Source of the DNA: an uncultured Pelagibacteraceae bacterium
GTDB lineage: Bacteria; Pseudomonadota; Alphaproteobacteria; Pelagibacterales; Pelagibacteraceae
NCBI GenBank assembly: GCA_902594915.1
Contig: CACJOA010000002.1
Span: 1 to 64,000, forward strand
Length of the DNA stretch: 64,000 nucleotides
Reading direction: 5' to 3'
In this document: piece by piece, positions 50,114 to 60,453 of the stretch
Position numbering within the stretch: position 1 is the stretch's first letter
Layout of the letters: each line of letters begins with the position of its first letter
Made by a program: the position numbers and the translations under genes
The notes under the pieces: model-generated
Databases searched by the model: none
What the model was told of the DNA's origin: nothing
What the model saw: only the letters and a program-made list of their open reading frames with translations

Positions 50114-51648
50114 TGAGAAAAATTAGAACAGCCCTAATCTCAGTTTCAAATAAAAAAGATTTATTTCCACTTTTAAAAGTTCTTAAAAATTACAATATAA
50201 AACTAATTAGTTCTGGTGGTACATATAAAAAAATTAAATCACTAAAATTTAAATGTTTAGAAGTTTCAGATTTTACAAATTCTGATGAGATTCTCGATGG
50301 AAGAGTAAAAACACTACATCCAAAAATTCATGCCGGTATACTTAACATAAGAAATAATGATTCTCATATTAAAGATATGAAAAAAAATAAATTTGAAAAT
50401 ATTGACTTAGTTATTGTTAATTTTTACCCTTTTGCGGAAACTCTTAATAAAACTAGAAATCATCATGAAATAATAGAAAATATAGATATTGGTGGACCTA
50501 GCTTGATAAGATCGGCGGCTAAAAATTACAATGATGTGACTGTAATATCATCAATTGATTTATATCCTGATTTAATCAATCAACTTAATGAAAACAACGG
50601 ATCAACTTCTTTAAGTTTTAGAAAAAAAATGTCGCAAAAAGCTTTTTCAAAAACTGCTTATTACGACACACTTATTTCAAATTATTTCAACAAAGATTCG
50701 AATATTAAATTTCCCGAGAAAAAAATTATCTATGGAAATTTGATTGAAAAATTAAGATATGGTGAAAATCCTCATCAAGAAAGTGCAATCTATTCAAAAA
50801 ACAAGAATATTGGAATAAATAAATTACATGGAAAACAACTAAGTTATAATAATTATAACGATATTTTTTCTGCTTTAAATATTTCTAAATCTTTACCTAA
50901 AAATATTGGAACAGTAATTGTAAAACACGCTAACCCCTGTGGAGTTTCAATCCTTAAAGATAAAATAGATAGTTATAAATCTGCCTTAGCATGTGATCCA
51001 ATCAGCGCTTTTGGCGGAATAGTCTCATGTAATTTTAAAGTAAGTAAGTCTTTAGCTATTGAGCTTAACAAAATTTTCTTTGAAGTAATTATCGCCGATG
51101 GATTTGATAAAGAAGCTCTTAAATTACTCAAGTCAAAGAAAAATATTAGAATAATTGATGCTAAAAATTATTCTTTAAATGGTACAATGAGATTAAGCTC
51201 CTGGAATGACATAATATTAATCCAGTCAGAGGATAAAAAAAAAATTTCTGTAAAAGATTTTAAAGTTGTATCAAAGAAGAAACCAAGCAAAACACAATTA
51301 GCAAATTTAATTTTTGCTTTTAATGTTTGCCGATATGTAAAATCTAACGCAATAGTTATCGTTGACAATCATTCTACCGTAGGTATCGGATCAGGACAGC
51401 CTAGTAGGGTTGATAGTTGCAATATAGCTATAAATAAAATGATTAAATTTAGAAAATCAGAAAATGAAATTGTTGCAGCCTCTGACGCTTTTTTTCCATT
51501 TGTTGATGGTGTGGAAAAATTAGTTCAATCAGGTGTAACAGCAATTATTCAACCTTCTGGATCAATAAGAGACAAAGAAATAATTAAGTTTGCTGATGCA
51601 ACGGAAACCGTTTTAGTATTCTCGAAAACTAGACATTTTAAACATTAG
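50113..51648 (+). CDS. purH: Bifunctional AICAR transformylase/IMP cyclohydrolase
   Basis: ALISVSNKKDL, LISSGGT, DGRVKTLHPKIHAGIL, KHANPCGVS, GQPSRVDS. Confidence 0.97.
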   Translation: MRKIRTALISVSNKKDLFPLLKVLKNYNIKLISSGGTYKKIKSLKFKCLEVSDFTNSDEILDGRVKTLHPKIHAGILNIRNNDSHIKDMKKNKFENIDLVIVNFYPFAETLNKTRNHHEIIENIDIGGPSLIRSAAKNYNDVTVISSIDLYPDLINQLNENNGSTSLSFRKKMSQKAFSKTAYYDTLISNYFNKDSNIKFPEKKIIYGNLIEKLRYGENPHQESAIYSKNKNIGINKLHGKQLSYNNYNDIFSALNISKSLPKNIGTVIVKHANPCGVSILKDKIDSYKSALACDPISAFGGIVSCNFKVSKSLAIELNKIFFEVIIADGFDKEALKLLKSKKNIRIIDAKNYSLNGTMRLSSWNDIILIQSEDKKKISVKDFKVVSKKKPSKTQLANLIFAFNVCRYVKSNAIVIVDNHSTVGIGSGQPSRVDSCNIAINKMIKFRKSENEIVAASDAFFPFVDGVEKLVQSGVTAIIQPSGSIRDKEIIKFADATETVLVFSKTRHFKH

Positions 51649-51982
51649 TTATCTTGTCAATTTTTGCTGCCAATATAAAATCATTTTCAGACAAACCACT
51701 TATTGCATGAGTAGTTATATTTATTTTTGAATAACCCCAGCCAAATGAAATTTCGGGATGATGCCCTTCTTCTTCAGATATTTTTCCTACTTCGTTCACA
51801 AAGCTTTGGCTATCTAGAAAATTTTTAAAACTGAATTTTTTCTCTAAGAAGTAAATATTTTTTTCATTTTTTACTATATTCCAACCATCAACTTTTTTTT
51901 GATATTTATGTATTTCCGAAATATCAAACGGAGTTACTCCACCTTCACAAGGTAAACATTTTTTATTTAATAGATCACTCAT
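51638..51982 (-). CDS. phhB: Pterin-4a-carbinolamine dehydratase (start corrected to MSDLL)
   Basis: EEEGHHPEISFGWGYSKINITTHAISGLSENDFILAAKID. Confidence 0.92.
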   Translation of the reverse strand: MSDLLNKKCLPCEGGVTPFDISEIHKYQKKVDGWNIVKNEKNIYFLEKKFSFKNFLDSQSFVNEVGKISEEEGHHPEISFGWGYSKINITTHAISGLSENDFILAAKIDKITNV

Positions 51983-51988
51983 AATATA

Positions 51989-52063
51989 TGGAGCGGGCAA
52001 AGGGGGTCGAACCCTCGACCTTCTCGTTGGCAACGAGACGCTCTACCACTGAGCTATACCCGC
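51989..52063 (-). tRNA. tRNA-Gly (anticodon GCC), CCA encoded
   Basis: GCGGGTATAGCTCAGTGGTAGAGCGTCTCGTTGCCAACGAGAAGGTCGAGGGTTCGACCCCCTTTGCCCGCTCCA; complete cloverleaf. Confidence 0.97.
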
Positions 52064-52131
52064 TTTAAAAAACATTATAGTTAGACATTTTTGCCAATTC
52101 AAGCAATTTTAAATATGGTGTATCTTAATGT

Positions 52132-52779
52132 ATGAAAAAAGATAATTTGCCAAAAAAAATACCTGTTTTTCCACTTAGTAATTTTATTATTTTCCCAAAA
52201 ACTTCTGTACCGTTAAATATTTTTGAACCAAGATATATTGAAATGATCAATGATTGTATGAAGTCAAATAAATTACTTGGCATGATACAGCCAAGAGATA
52301 CTGAAAAAAATAATAGGGCAAACCCTACCTTGCATGAAGTCGGATGCTTAGGAAAAATAATTAGCTTCACTGAAAGTGATGATGGAAGATTTTTAATTGA
52401 GTTGAAAGGTATGATAAGATTTAATTTAGTAAGCGAAGTTTTTACAAAGAAAAAATATAGAAATTTTATTGTGAATTATGATGATTTCTATGAAGATTTA
52501 ATAAACCAAAAAGAGGAAATTAATTTTTCTGATTTAGAGTTAATTTTTAAAGATTTAAAAACACTCTTTGAAAGAAAAGGATTTATAATAAATTGGAAAA
52601 ATCTTCAAAGACAAAGTTTAGATGAAGCAATCAATGCACTTGCAATGGCTTCACCATTTACCCTCGAAGAAAAACAAATTTTATTGGAAGCAAAAAATTT
52701 AAATGCTAGGAAAATAAAGATATCAGAAATTTTAACTACCTATACTTTAGATCAATACAATAACACAACTATACAATAG
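52132..52779 (+). CDS. LON N-terminal (substrate-binding) domain protein
   Basis: IPVFPLSNFIIFPKTSVPLNIFEPRYIEMINDCM, GCLGKIISF. Confidence 0.92.
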   Translation: MKKDNLPKKIPVFPLSNFIIFPKTSVPLNIFEPRYIEMINDCMKSNKLLGMIQPRDTEKNNRANPTLHEVGCLGKIISFTESDDGRFLIELKGMIRFNLVSEVFTKKKYRNFIVNYDDFYEDLINQKEEINFSDLELIFKDLKTLFERKGFIINWKNLQRQSLDEAINALAMASPFTLEEKQILLEAKNLNARKIKISEILTTYTLDQYNNTTIQ

Positions 52780-52780
52780 C

Positions 52781-53854
52781 CTAAATTATAATACCACTGT
52801 CAGCAATTTTTTTAAAAAAATTGTTTACTATTTTATTTTTTCCTAAAAGTTGAACTGATTTTCCAAAAATATTATTATTGACTTTGCTTTCAAAATTAAA
52901 ATATTCATAGATAAAATCTATACCACTTGAAAAAATAAAATTTTTATGGCGTGTCTTTTTTTCAAATTCAATGCAAACATTTTCATCTAATTCTAGACCA
53001 TGATCAATCTTAAATTTAATCAAATCAATAATCACTTTAATATCTCTCAATGACATATTAAAACCTTGACCTGCTAAAGGATGTAATCTGTGTAATAAGT
53101 CTCCAAATGCGAGAATATTCTTAAAATAATATTTCCTTAAGTTTAATGATTTTAGTTCAAAGCAAATGGGTCTTTCTATTTTTAAAATTTCATATCTCCT
53201 ATTATATTTTTTAATCAAATTTTTTAAGTCCACCTCTTTTTTTCCCTTTATAGAATAAACAACAGAGGTCTCTTTTGGTGAGATTGGTAAAAAAGCAATT
53301 GGCCCAAGTTTTGTAAAAATTTGATAAGCAGTATTATTTTTGATTACTTTTTGATGTTTCAAAATTGTAGTATGGGCGTAACCTAAATAGTTTTTATCTA
53401 ACTTTTTGTAAAAGTATTTTTTTGTAATTAAATTATCGTGCTCACAATTTATTATTAATTTATATTTGAACTTATCTATATTATTGATATCTACTTTTTT
53501 TTTAAATTTAAGAAGTTTATTTTTTTTCAAACTTGACAATAGATATTTTATCATTTGATAGTTTTTGACAACTGAAAATAATCTTTTTCCGTTGTTATCG
53601 AAATTTAATATTTTCTCATTTTGTAATAATTCGTCATAAATTTCAATTTCATCGATATCCCATAAGTATTTTTTAATATGTAAAATATTTTTATTAAAAA
53701 AATCTGAGTTTGACTTTGAAATTCCTAAAGTTTGAACTTTATTAAAATTATATTTTTTTCTACTAGAGATGATATCTACATTTAAACCTTGATTTACCAA
53801 AGCCTTTGCTAATGTTAAGCTAATTAATCCATTTCCTAAAATGCAAACTTTCAT
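52781..53854 (-). CDS. FAD-dependent monooxygenase, ubiquinone biosynthesis UbiH/UbiF-like (start corrected to MKVCIL)
   Basis: MKVCILGNGLISLTLAKALVNQG Rossmann motif; AFGDLLHRLHPLAGQGFNMSLRD. Confidence 0.88.
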   Translation of the reverse strand: MKVCILGNGLISLTLAKALVNQGLNVDIISSRKKYNFNKVQTLGISKSNSDFFNKNILHIKKYLWDIDEIEIYDELLQNEKILNFDNNGKRLFSVVKNYQMIKYLLSSLKKNKLLKFKKKVDINNIDKFKYKLIINCEHDNLITKKYFYKKLDKNYLGYAHTTILKHQKVIKNNTAYQIFTKLGPIAFLPISPKETSVVYSIKGKKEVDLKNLIKKYNRRYEILKIERPICFELKSLNLRKYYFKNILAFGDLLHRLHPLAGQGFNMSLRDIKVIIDLIKFKIDHGLELDENVCIEFEKKTRHKNFIFSSGIDFIYEYFNFESKVNNNIFGKSVQLLGKNKIVNNFFKKIADSGIII

Positions 53855-53884
53855 AATAATTTTAATTTTAACAATAAAAATTAG

Positions 53885-56011
53885 ATGATACAAAGTGATA
53901 AAATTGATTCTTGTAGTATGGATATAAAAAAATACACAAATTTTTTACTTATTTTCGTAATAAAAAGATTGCTAGAGATAACTGGTATTTTTGTCTCCAT
54001 TATAGGTTTTTTATTAATGGTCACACTTTTTTCTTACTCACCAAGTGATCCGAACTTTATATTTCCTGATAATACCGAGATTAAAAATCTCTTAGGATTT
54101 CGTGGAAGCTACGTGTCAGATCTTTTTTTACAATCAATTGGAGTCATAGCATATCTAATACCTATAAGTTATATTTTAATTGGAATTAGTATTTTCAAAA
54201 AAAAAGAAATGCTAATATTTATAGAGAATACTTTTTTTGTCATTGTTTATTGTTTAATTGGTTCTCTATTTTTTGATTTTTATTATAAAACAACATTTAG
54301 TCTTTATATTAATGGAAATGGCGGATTTGTCGGTAATTATCTAAACGAGACATTATTTTTCAAGATAATAAATACCAATAAGAATATTTTTTATTATTTG
54401 CTCATTTTTTTAATCATCTTATTTTTCTCAATAAGTATCAATTTAAATTTAAGAAATCTTAAATTTCTTTTAATGAAAATTTCAACCGTTATGACTAAAA
54501 ATAATACTAAAAATTATACAAATAAAAATGAAGTGATTAATGAATACATACCACAGGAAGAAATTAAAAATTTAATCCAAGAGGATTTACCTTTTATTAA
54601 AGCAGAAAATAAACTTTCTAATTATAAAAAAAAATTTATATTACCTTCTCTAGATTTATTAAAAGAACCATCAAAGAGCGAACGTAATAATTCTAAAAAA
54701 AATGAGAATAATGACACTGAATTTCTTGAAAAGATACTTCTTGATTTTGGTGTTAATGGTAAAATTAAAAAAGTAAGTTACGGTCCTGTAGTAACTTTAA
54801 ATGAATTTGAACCAGCTGCAGGAGTAAAAGTATCAAAAATAATAAATCTTGCAGATGATATTGCAAGAAATACAAGCTCTGAGTCAGCTCGAATAGCGAC
54901 TATTCCTGGTAGAAATACGGTGGGTATTGAGCTTCCTAATATAAATAGAGAAAATGTTTATTTGAGCGAAATATTAAAAAATCAAGATTTTAAAAAGAGA
55001 GAAGTGAAACTACCGATTGCTCTAGGTAAAAATATTTCTGGAACAACATTAATCGGTGATTTGACTTCAATGCCTCATTTACTAATCGCTGGTACCACTG
55101 GTTCGGGTAAATCAGTATGTATTAATACAATTATACTCTCTCTTCTTTACAGACACTCCCCTGAAAAGTGTAAATTCATTTTGATCGATCCAAAGATGCT
55201 TGAATTATCCACTTATGAGGGCATACCTCACTTACTTTGTCCGGTCATAACGGAAGCTAAAAAGGCAGCATCTGTTTTAGGGTGGGTAGTTAAGGAGATG
55301 GAAAGCCGATACAGACTTATGACTAAAGAGGGTGTAAGAAATATTGAGGGATATAATAATAAACATAAATTACCAATGCCTTTCATAGTTGTTGTGGTCG
55401 ATGAAATGTCAGATCTAATGTTAGTTGCAGGAAAAGAAATTGAAAATTATATTCAAAAGTTATCTCAAATGGCAAGAGCTGCGGGAATACATATTATAAT
55501 GGCGACACAAAGACCAAGTGTTGATGTTATTACAGGCACAATCAAAGCAAATTTTCCTACAAGAATTTCTTTTCAGGTAACTTCAAAAATTGATAGTAGA
55601 ACAATCTTGGGGGAACAAGGGGCTGAACAACTTCTTGGCAAAGGTGATATGCTTTATATGTCCTCTGCAAATAAGATAGTTAGAATACACTCTCCTTTAG
55701 TTTCTGATGACGAAATTGAAAAAATTAATTCTTTTATAAGATCACAAGCCGAGCCAGATTATGTTGATGAAATATTAAATTTTGTTGATGAAAAAGAGAT
55801 CAATGAAAATTTTAAAAATCAAACTGATAAAGATAATTTATATGAAGAGGCATTAGAAATAATTAAATCAGAGGGAAAGGCATCAACATCATTTTTACAG
55901 AGAAAACTTCAAATTGGCTATAATCGAGCGGCAAGGATAATAGACATGATGGAAAATGAAGGGATAGTAAGTAAAGCAAACCATGTTGGTAAAAGGGAAG
56001 TTCTCAAATGA
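53885..56011 (+). CDS. ftsK: DNA translocase FtsK
   Basis: Four N-terminal TM segments, GTTGSGKSVCINT, VVVDEMSDLM, ATQRPSVDVITG, C-terminal gamma winged helix. Confidence 0.96.
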   Translation: MIQSDKIDSCSMDIKKYTNFLLIFVIKRLLEITGIFVSIIGFLLMVTLFSYSPSDPNFIFPDNTEIKNLLGFRGSYVSDLFLQSIGVIAYLIPISYILIGISIFKKKEMLIFIENTFFVIVYCLIGSLFFDFYYKTTFSLYINGNGGFVGNYLNETLFFKIINTNKNIFYYLLIFLIILFFSISINLNLRNLKFLLMKISTVMTKNNTKNYTNKNEVINEYIPQEEIKNLIQEDLPFIKAENKLSNYKKKFILPSLDLLKEPSKSERNNSKKNENNDTEFLEKILLDFGVNGKIKKVSYGPVVTLNEFEPAAGVKVSKIINLADDIARNTSSESARIATIPGRNTVGIELPNINRENVYLSEILKNQDFKKREVKLPIALGKNISGTTLIGDLTSMPHLLIAGTTGSGKSVCINTIILSLLYRHSPEKCKFILIDPKMLELSTYEGIPHLLCPVITEAKKAASVLGWVVKEMESRYRLMTKEGVRNIEGYNNKHKLPMPFIVVVVDEMSDLMLVAGKEIENYIQKLSQMARAAGIHIIMATQRPSVDVITGTIKANFPTRISFQVTSKIDSRTILGEQGAEQLLGKGDMLYMSSANKIVRIHSPLVSDDEIEKINSFIRSQAEPDYVDEILNFVDEKEINENFKNQTDKDNLYEEALEIIKSEGKASTSFLQRKLQIGYNRAARIIDMMENEGIVSKANHVGKREVLK

Positions 56012-56571
56012 AAAAATTTAATAAATTTGTTTTTTTATTATTTGTTTACATACTATTATTCCCCCCCAAAGTGTATTCCTCGGTTAAAGAAAAGATTATA
56101 AATAACCTTAAAGAAACAAATAATTTAAATTTTGATTTTAAACAAAATACAAATGGAAAAATTGAAACAGGAAATTGCACTCTTAAATTTCCAAAAAAGA
56201 TTTACTGTTTGTATAATAACAAAAATAAGAAAATTTTGGTATCAAATGGAAAATCTTTAGTAATTAAATCAAATAATAATTACAACCATTATCCTTTAGA
56301 TAAAACACCTCTAAATATAATTTTAGATAAAAAATTTTTGATCAATAATATTAAAAATTTTGATGAAGAAAATAAAAACAAAAAAAATGTAAATTTTAGA
56401 TTTACTAAAAATGAAATGAAAATAGATATTTTTTTTGATATTAAAAATTTCAACTTAATAGGTTGGCAAGTATTAGATATTTATCAAAATTTAAATACTA
56501 CTTACCTTACTTCTATAATTAAAAATCAAAATATAGAGGATGCAATATTTAAAATTCCTACTCAGGAATAG
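56008..56571 (+). CDS. lolA: Outer membrane lipoprotein carrier LolA-like
   Basis: Signal peptide, NLNFDFKQNTNGKIETGNCTLKFPKKIYCLY. Confidence 0.82.
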   Translation: MKKFNKFVFLLFVYILLFPPKVYSSVKEKIINNLKETNNLNFDFKQNTNGKIETGNCTLKFPKKIYCLYNNKNKKILVSNGKSLVIKSNNNYNHYPLDKTPLNIILDKKFLINNIKNFDEENKNKKNVNFRFTKNEMKIDIFFDIKNFNLIGWQVLDIYQNLNTTYLTSIIKNQNIEDAIFKIPTQE

Positions 56572-56572
56572 T

Positions 56573-57076
56573 TTACATAAAAACTGTCTCGCTTTTTATA
56601 ATTTTCATACCTCTTTTTAAATAATTGTTAAGTGCGTTTTTATGATCGTATGAGCAAGTATGAACCCAAACTCTCTTAATATTATTTTCAAAAGATTTCT
56701 TTATTGCAAAAGATAATAAATATGAACCTAATTTTTTGTTATGATATTCCTCTAAAATTCCAAAATAAGCAATTTCAATTTCCTTGTCATCATGATGATA
56801 TAAGCTCTCAAAATATCCTGCGATTTCATTTTGATAAATTAAGACAAATGTTTTTAAATTATTAGAATTCACATAATCCATCCATTGTTTTTCAGTCCAA
56901 TTTAATCTATCAACCCAGTTATGATTTTTACCAATATTTTTGTAAAAAAACTTATTCAACTGAAAATCAGGTTTGTGTAAAAAATTTATAAAACAATTGC
57001 GAGGGGGGTTTTTTGTTTCTCTTAGCTCTAATACAGATTTAATTTCAAGATAATTTCTAAAAATTTTTTTTGTCAC
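56573..57076 (-). CDS. GNAT family N-acetyltransferase
   Basis: AYFGILEEYHNKKLGSYLLSFAIKKSFENNIKRVWVHTCSYDHKNALNNYLKRGM. Confidence 0.88.
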   Translation of the reverse strand: MTKKIFRNYLEIKSVLELRETKNPPRNCFINFLHKPDFQLNKFFYKNIGKNHNWVDRLNWTEKQWMDYVNSNNLKTFVLIYQNEIAGYFESLYHHDDKEIEIAYFGILEEYHNKKLGSYLLSFAIKKSFENNIKRVWVHTCSYDHKNALNNYLKRGMKIIKSETVFM

Positions 57077-57438
57077 TGGACCATTCCTCCAACCTTTTCA
57101 CCACCAAATAGATGAAAGTGTAAGTGAGGAACTTCTTGACCTCCATGTTCACCAATGTTGACTAAAGCCCTATATCCTTTTCCAGTATCAACTGAGATTC
57201 TAAGTTTTTGCGCAACGATACTTATTCCTTTTAATAAACCCGTTATTTCATTAGAGGAAGCGTTGTGACTGAAGTCATCTAGATCAACATATTTTCCTTT
57301 AGGTATAACTAAAACATGAATTTTTTTTTGGGGATTGATATCATAAAAAGATAACACGTAATCATCCTCATAAATTTTTTCACAGGGAATTTCACCTCTC
57401 AAAATTTTAGCAAAGATATTGTTGTTGTCGTAAGTCAT
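57073..57438 (-). CDS. HIT family protein
   Basis: IFAKILRGEIPCEKIYEDDYVLSFYDINPQ, HLHFHLFGG. Confidence 0.95.
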   Translation of the reverse strand: MTYDNNNIFAKILRGEIPCEKIYEDDYVLSFYDINPQKKIHVLVIPKGKYVDLDDFSHNASSNEITGLLKGISIVAQKLRISVDTGKGYRALVNIGEHGGQEVPHLHFHLFGGEKVGGMVQ

Positions 57439-57468
57439 TATTAAATATCCTTAAGATAAAAAATAACA

Positions 57469-57684
57469 CTATTTTTCTTCAACTCCAAACTTAATGTATC
57501 TATACCAGGCTCTCTCATGAAAATAATATAAAAACATTTTAGTGATCACTTCCATCCCGGCTATTGCCCCAGCAAAATTCCACTCTCCGGTGATAAACCA
57601 AGCAATCAAAAAAGTATCTGTTGTAGCAAGAACTCGCCAAGTTAAAGTTTTAGCTATATGCCTTTTTTTTGTTACATGTTTCAT
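57469..57684 (-). CDS. DUF2061 family membrane protein
   Basis: RHIAKTLTWRVLATTDTFLIAWFITGEWNFAGAIAGMEVITKMFLYYFHERAW. Confidence 0.92.
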   Translation of the reverse strand: MKHVTKKRHIAKTLTWRVLATTDTFLIAWFITGEWNFAGAIAGMEVITKMFLYYFHERAWYRYIKFGVEEK

Positions 57685-57696
57685 GCGTCATCCTTT

Positions 57697-57969
57697 CTAT
57701 TTTCTCCTTTTTTTGAGTTCTTCCATGATATCCTCTATCTTGATGTTGTTTGCCTCCAGGTAAACAATAAGATGATAAAGAACGTCCGCACCCTCATGTA
57801 TAATGTTAGAATTTTTATCTACTGAATCTATAAGCTCATTTATTTCCTCCAAAACCTTAGATCTGCTAAATTGGACATCTTTAAGTAATTTATTTGTGTA
57901 TGAGTCTTTTACAGATTTTAACTTTCTTTCTCTAACAATCTTAATAAGATTTTCCAAATTGCCTAACAT
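57697..57969 (-). CDS. hisE: Phosphoribosyl-ATP pyrophosphatase
   Basis: DSYTNKLLKD, EINELIDSV, EGADVLYHLIVYLEANNI; adjacent to hisF. Confidence 0.88.
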   Translation of the reverse strand: MLGNLENLIKIVRERKLKSVKDSYTNKLLKDVQFSRSKVLEEINELIDSVDKNSNIIHEGADVLYHLIVYLEANNIKIEDIMEELKKRRK

Positions 57970-57970
57970 A

Positions 57971-58729
57971 TTAAATTCTAACAGGTATTCCTTTCAAGTC
58001 CAAATAATCCTTAGCCTCTTTAATTGAATATTTACCATAATGAAATATCGAAGCAGCAAGAACTGCACTTGCTTTACCTAATTTTATTCCATCTACTAAA
58101 TGATCTAAGTTGCCAACTCCACCTGATGCAATTATTGGAATATTAATTTCTGATGAAATTTTATACATTAAATCATTGTCATAACCTATCTGGGTTCCAT
58201 CTCTATCCATTGAAGTAACTAATAATTCACCTGCGCCGCTTTCTTCGATTTTTTTTGCATATTTAAGCACATCAACACCAGTATTTTTTCTTCCTCCGTG
58301 AGTAAAAACTTCCCATTTATTATTTTTTTTTTTTGCATCTATAGCAACAACAATACATTGTGAGCCAAATTTTTTTGCACTTTCTGTTACAACTTTTGGG
58401 TTTTCGACAGCTGCCGTATTTATTGAAACCTTATCTGCTCCACAATTAAGTAATTTACTTATATCCTCTAAATTTCTCACACCACCACCAACAGTTAAGG
58501 GTACAAAACATTTTTTTGATGTTTTTTGCACTACATCGAAAATTATATCCCTATTTTCGTTCGATGCAGTAATGTCTAAAAAACATATTTCGTCTGCACC
58601 ACTGTTGCTATAAATTTGCGCTTGTTCTACTGGATCGCCAGCATCTCTCAAATCAACAAAATTTATTCCTTTGACAACTCTTCCATTTTTAACATCCAGA
58701 CAAGGTATTATTCTTTTCTTTAACATCAA
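57971..58729 (-). CDS. hisF: Imidazole glycerol phosphate synthase subunit HisF
   Basis: [37 protein letters not shown]. Confidence 0.97.
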   Translation of the reverse strand: MMLKKRIIPCLDVKNGRVVKGINFVDLRDAGDPVEQAQIYSNSGADEICFLDITASNENRDIIFDVVQKTSKKCFVPLTVGGGVRNLEDISKLLNCGADKVSINTAAVENPKVVTESAKKFGSQCIVVAIDAKKKNNKWEVFTHGGRKNTGVDVLKYAKKIEESGAGELLVTSMDRDGTQIGYDNDLMYKISSEINIPIIASGGVGNLDHLVDGIKLGKASAVLAASIFHYGKYSIKEAKDYLDLKGIPVRI

Positions 58730-58731
58730 TA

Positions 58732-59598
58732 TTAAAATTTTAAAAAAACTCCCTGACCAGTTGGATAATTTATAAAATGACCTTTTTTATCTTTTATAAA
58801 GTCATCTATGATATTTCTAGTTTCATGAAAACCACCATAATCATCAAATAACATTACTCCTCCACTAGTTATTTTGTTATAAAAAAAATTGAGTGAAGAT
58901 TGAGTAGCCTCATTAGAATTTAAATCAACGTGTAACCAATTTATTCTATCAGGATTTTTTGCAGTATCAAAAACTTTTGGGATAAAACCCTTATTAAAAA
59001 CTAAATTTTCATAAAACATTTTAAGGTTTTTTTTTGTTACCTCTAAATCTAAATATGAATATTGAAACCTTAATTTATCATTTTTTAAGTTTTCCCAAGC
59101 ATCGTAAAGATAACCAGTATAAGATGATGATCTTTTCTCACAAGCTTTTAATGCAAAATATATTGTTAATCCATCACACACACCACATTCTACTAAATTA
59201 ATTTTATTAGAAGTTTTATCTTTTATTGCCAATAAAACTGAATTAAATACAACATAATGTCTCCAAGAAAGTTCGTCTATTATTTTATCATAATTAGTAT
59301 CTTTATACTCAAACTGAGTAAGTCTAAAAGTTTTTTGTTTTATTAAACTTTTTAATTTCTCCACAGAATTTTTAAAAAAAAACATTTCATCGTCATTTTT
59401 ATTTTCCCAAGGTGGAATTGTACCAGTGGTTGTTAGTCCCCATCCAGAAAATGTTTTTTTTCTTTTGTGAAATTCTTTGAAATCGTAATGTTTCGAAAAA
59501 ATTTTTAATAAAAAATTTTTAAAGGATAAATTTAGCTTACTTAATAAATTCTTGTTCTTTTTTTCTTTTAAATTCAATATTCTCTCAATTTCTGACAT
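58732..59598 (-). CDS. Class I SAM-dependent methyltransferase, TylF/macrocin-like
   Basis: [57 protein letters not shown]. Confidence 0.8.
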   Translation of the reverse strand: MSEIERILNLKEKKNKNLLSKLNLSFKNFLLKIFSKHYDFKEFHKRKKTFSGWGLTTTGTIPPWENKNDDEMFFFKNSVEKLKSLIKQKTFRLTQFEYKDTNYDKIIDELSWRHYVVFNSVLLAIKDKTSNKINLVECGVCDGLTIYFALKACEKRSSSYTGYLYDAWENLKNDKLRFQYSYLDLEVTKKNLKMFYENLVFNKGFIPKVFDTAKNPDRINWLHVDLNSNEATQSSLNFFYNKITSGGVMLFDDYGGFHETRNIIDDFIKDKKGHFINYPTGQGVFLKF

Positions 59599-59599
59599 A

Positions 59600-60319
59600 T
59601 CAATTATTTAATTCTTTTATGAGATCTGAAAGTTTTATATCTCCATCATAAATTGCTTTACCAACAATTATACCCTCAATATTTTTTAGTTTTTTTGCTT
59701 TCTTAACATCATCAATTGAAGATACGCCTCCAGACATAACTACTGAAGAATTCGAAATTTGCGCAACTTTTTGTGTAACCTCAAAATTTGGACTTTGTTT
59801 CGTTCCATCTCTATTAATATCAGTATAAATTAATCTGCTAAATCCATAATCATTAACCTCTCTTAAAAAATCTAAAATTTTTATATTGGAATTCTTCATC
59901 CATCCAGAGACAGATAGATATTCGTTTCTAGCATCTAAACCCAAAGCAACTTTGTCAGGAAATTTTTTACAAGCTTTCATTAAAAAGTCTTTATTTTTTA
60001 TTGCTGCACTACCTAATATTACTTTTTCAACACCAACATCAATATATCTTTTAATACTATCAAAATTTCTTATTCCACCCCCAATTTCTACCTCTAAGTT
60101 ATATTTATTCACTATATCCTCAATAATCTCAAAGTTAATTGTTTCTCCTTTTAAAGCTCCATCTAAATCTACAATGTGTAAATTTTTAAAACCATAATCT
60201 TTATATTCTTCAGCTTGTTCAGATGGAGACATTTTATATTCAGTTTTATTATCAAAACGTCCTTTTATTAATCTCACACATTTTTTGTCTTTAATATCTA
60301 TTGCTGGAAATATTTTCAT
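59600..60319 (-). CDS. hisA: Phosphoribosylformimino-5-aminoimidazole carboxamide ribotide isomerase
   Basis: IFPAIDIKDKKCVRLIKG, EIGGGIRN, MSGGVSSIDD. Confidence 0.97.
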   Translation of the reverse strand: MKIFPAIDIKDKKCVRLIKGRFDNKTEYKMSPSEQAEEYKDYGFKNLHIVDLDGALKGETINFEIIEDIVNKYNLEVEIGGGIRNFDSIKRYIDVGVEKVILGSAAIKNKDFLMKACKKFPDKVALGLDARNEYLSVSGWMKNSNIKILDFLREVNDYGFSRLIYTDINRDGTKQSPNFEVTQKVAQISNSSVVMSGGVSSIDDVKKAKKLKNIEGIIVGKAIYDGDIKLSDLIKELNN

Positions 60320-60453
60320 TAATCTTTACTCACTTTGGCTTTACCAGACACATTATATTCGACCCCTATTACTTTTTTTTTACTTTTTATATCTGACAAA
60401 TTTTGTTGACATGCTGAAAATAAAAATATCATTAAAAAAATAAGAATTTTCAT
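60319..60453 (-). CDS. Tiny lipoprotein (44 aa), not in the ORF track
   Basis: MKILIFLMIFLFSACQQNLSDIKSKKKVIGVEYNVSGKAKVSKD*; LFSAC lipobox; TAATG overlap with the hisA start. Confidence 0.75.
   Translation of the reverse strand: MKILIFLMIFLFSACQQNLSDIKSKKKVIGVEYNVSGKAKVSKD

Noticed and set aside
51983-52033. N-terminal extension MPTRRSRVRPPLPAPYI of the phhB ORF
   Set aside because: It is a translation of the tRNA-Gly sequence; the true start is MSDLL at 51982
53855-53893. MYHLIFIVKIKII extension of the UbiH-like ORF
   Set aside because: Overlaps the ftsK start region; the Rossmann motif begins right after the internal Met at 53854
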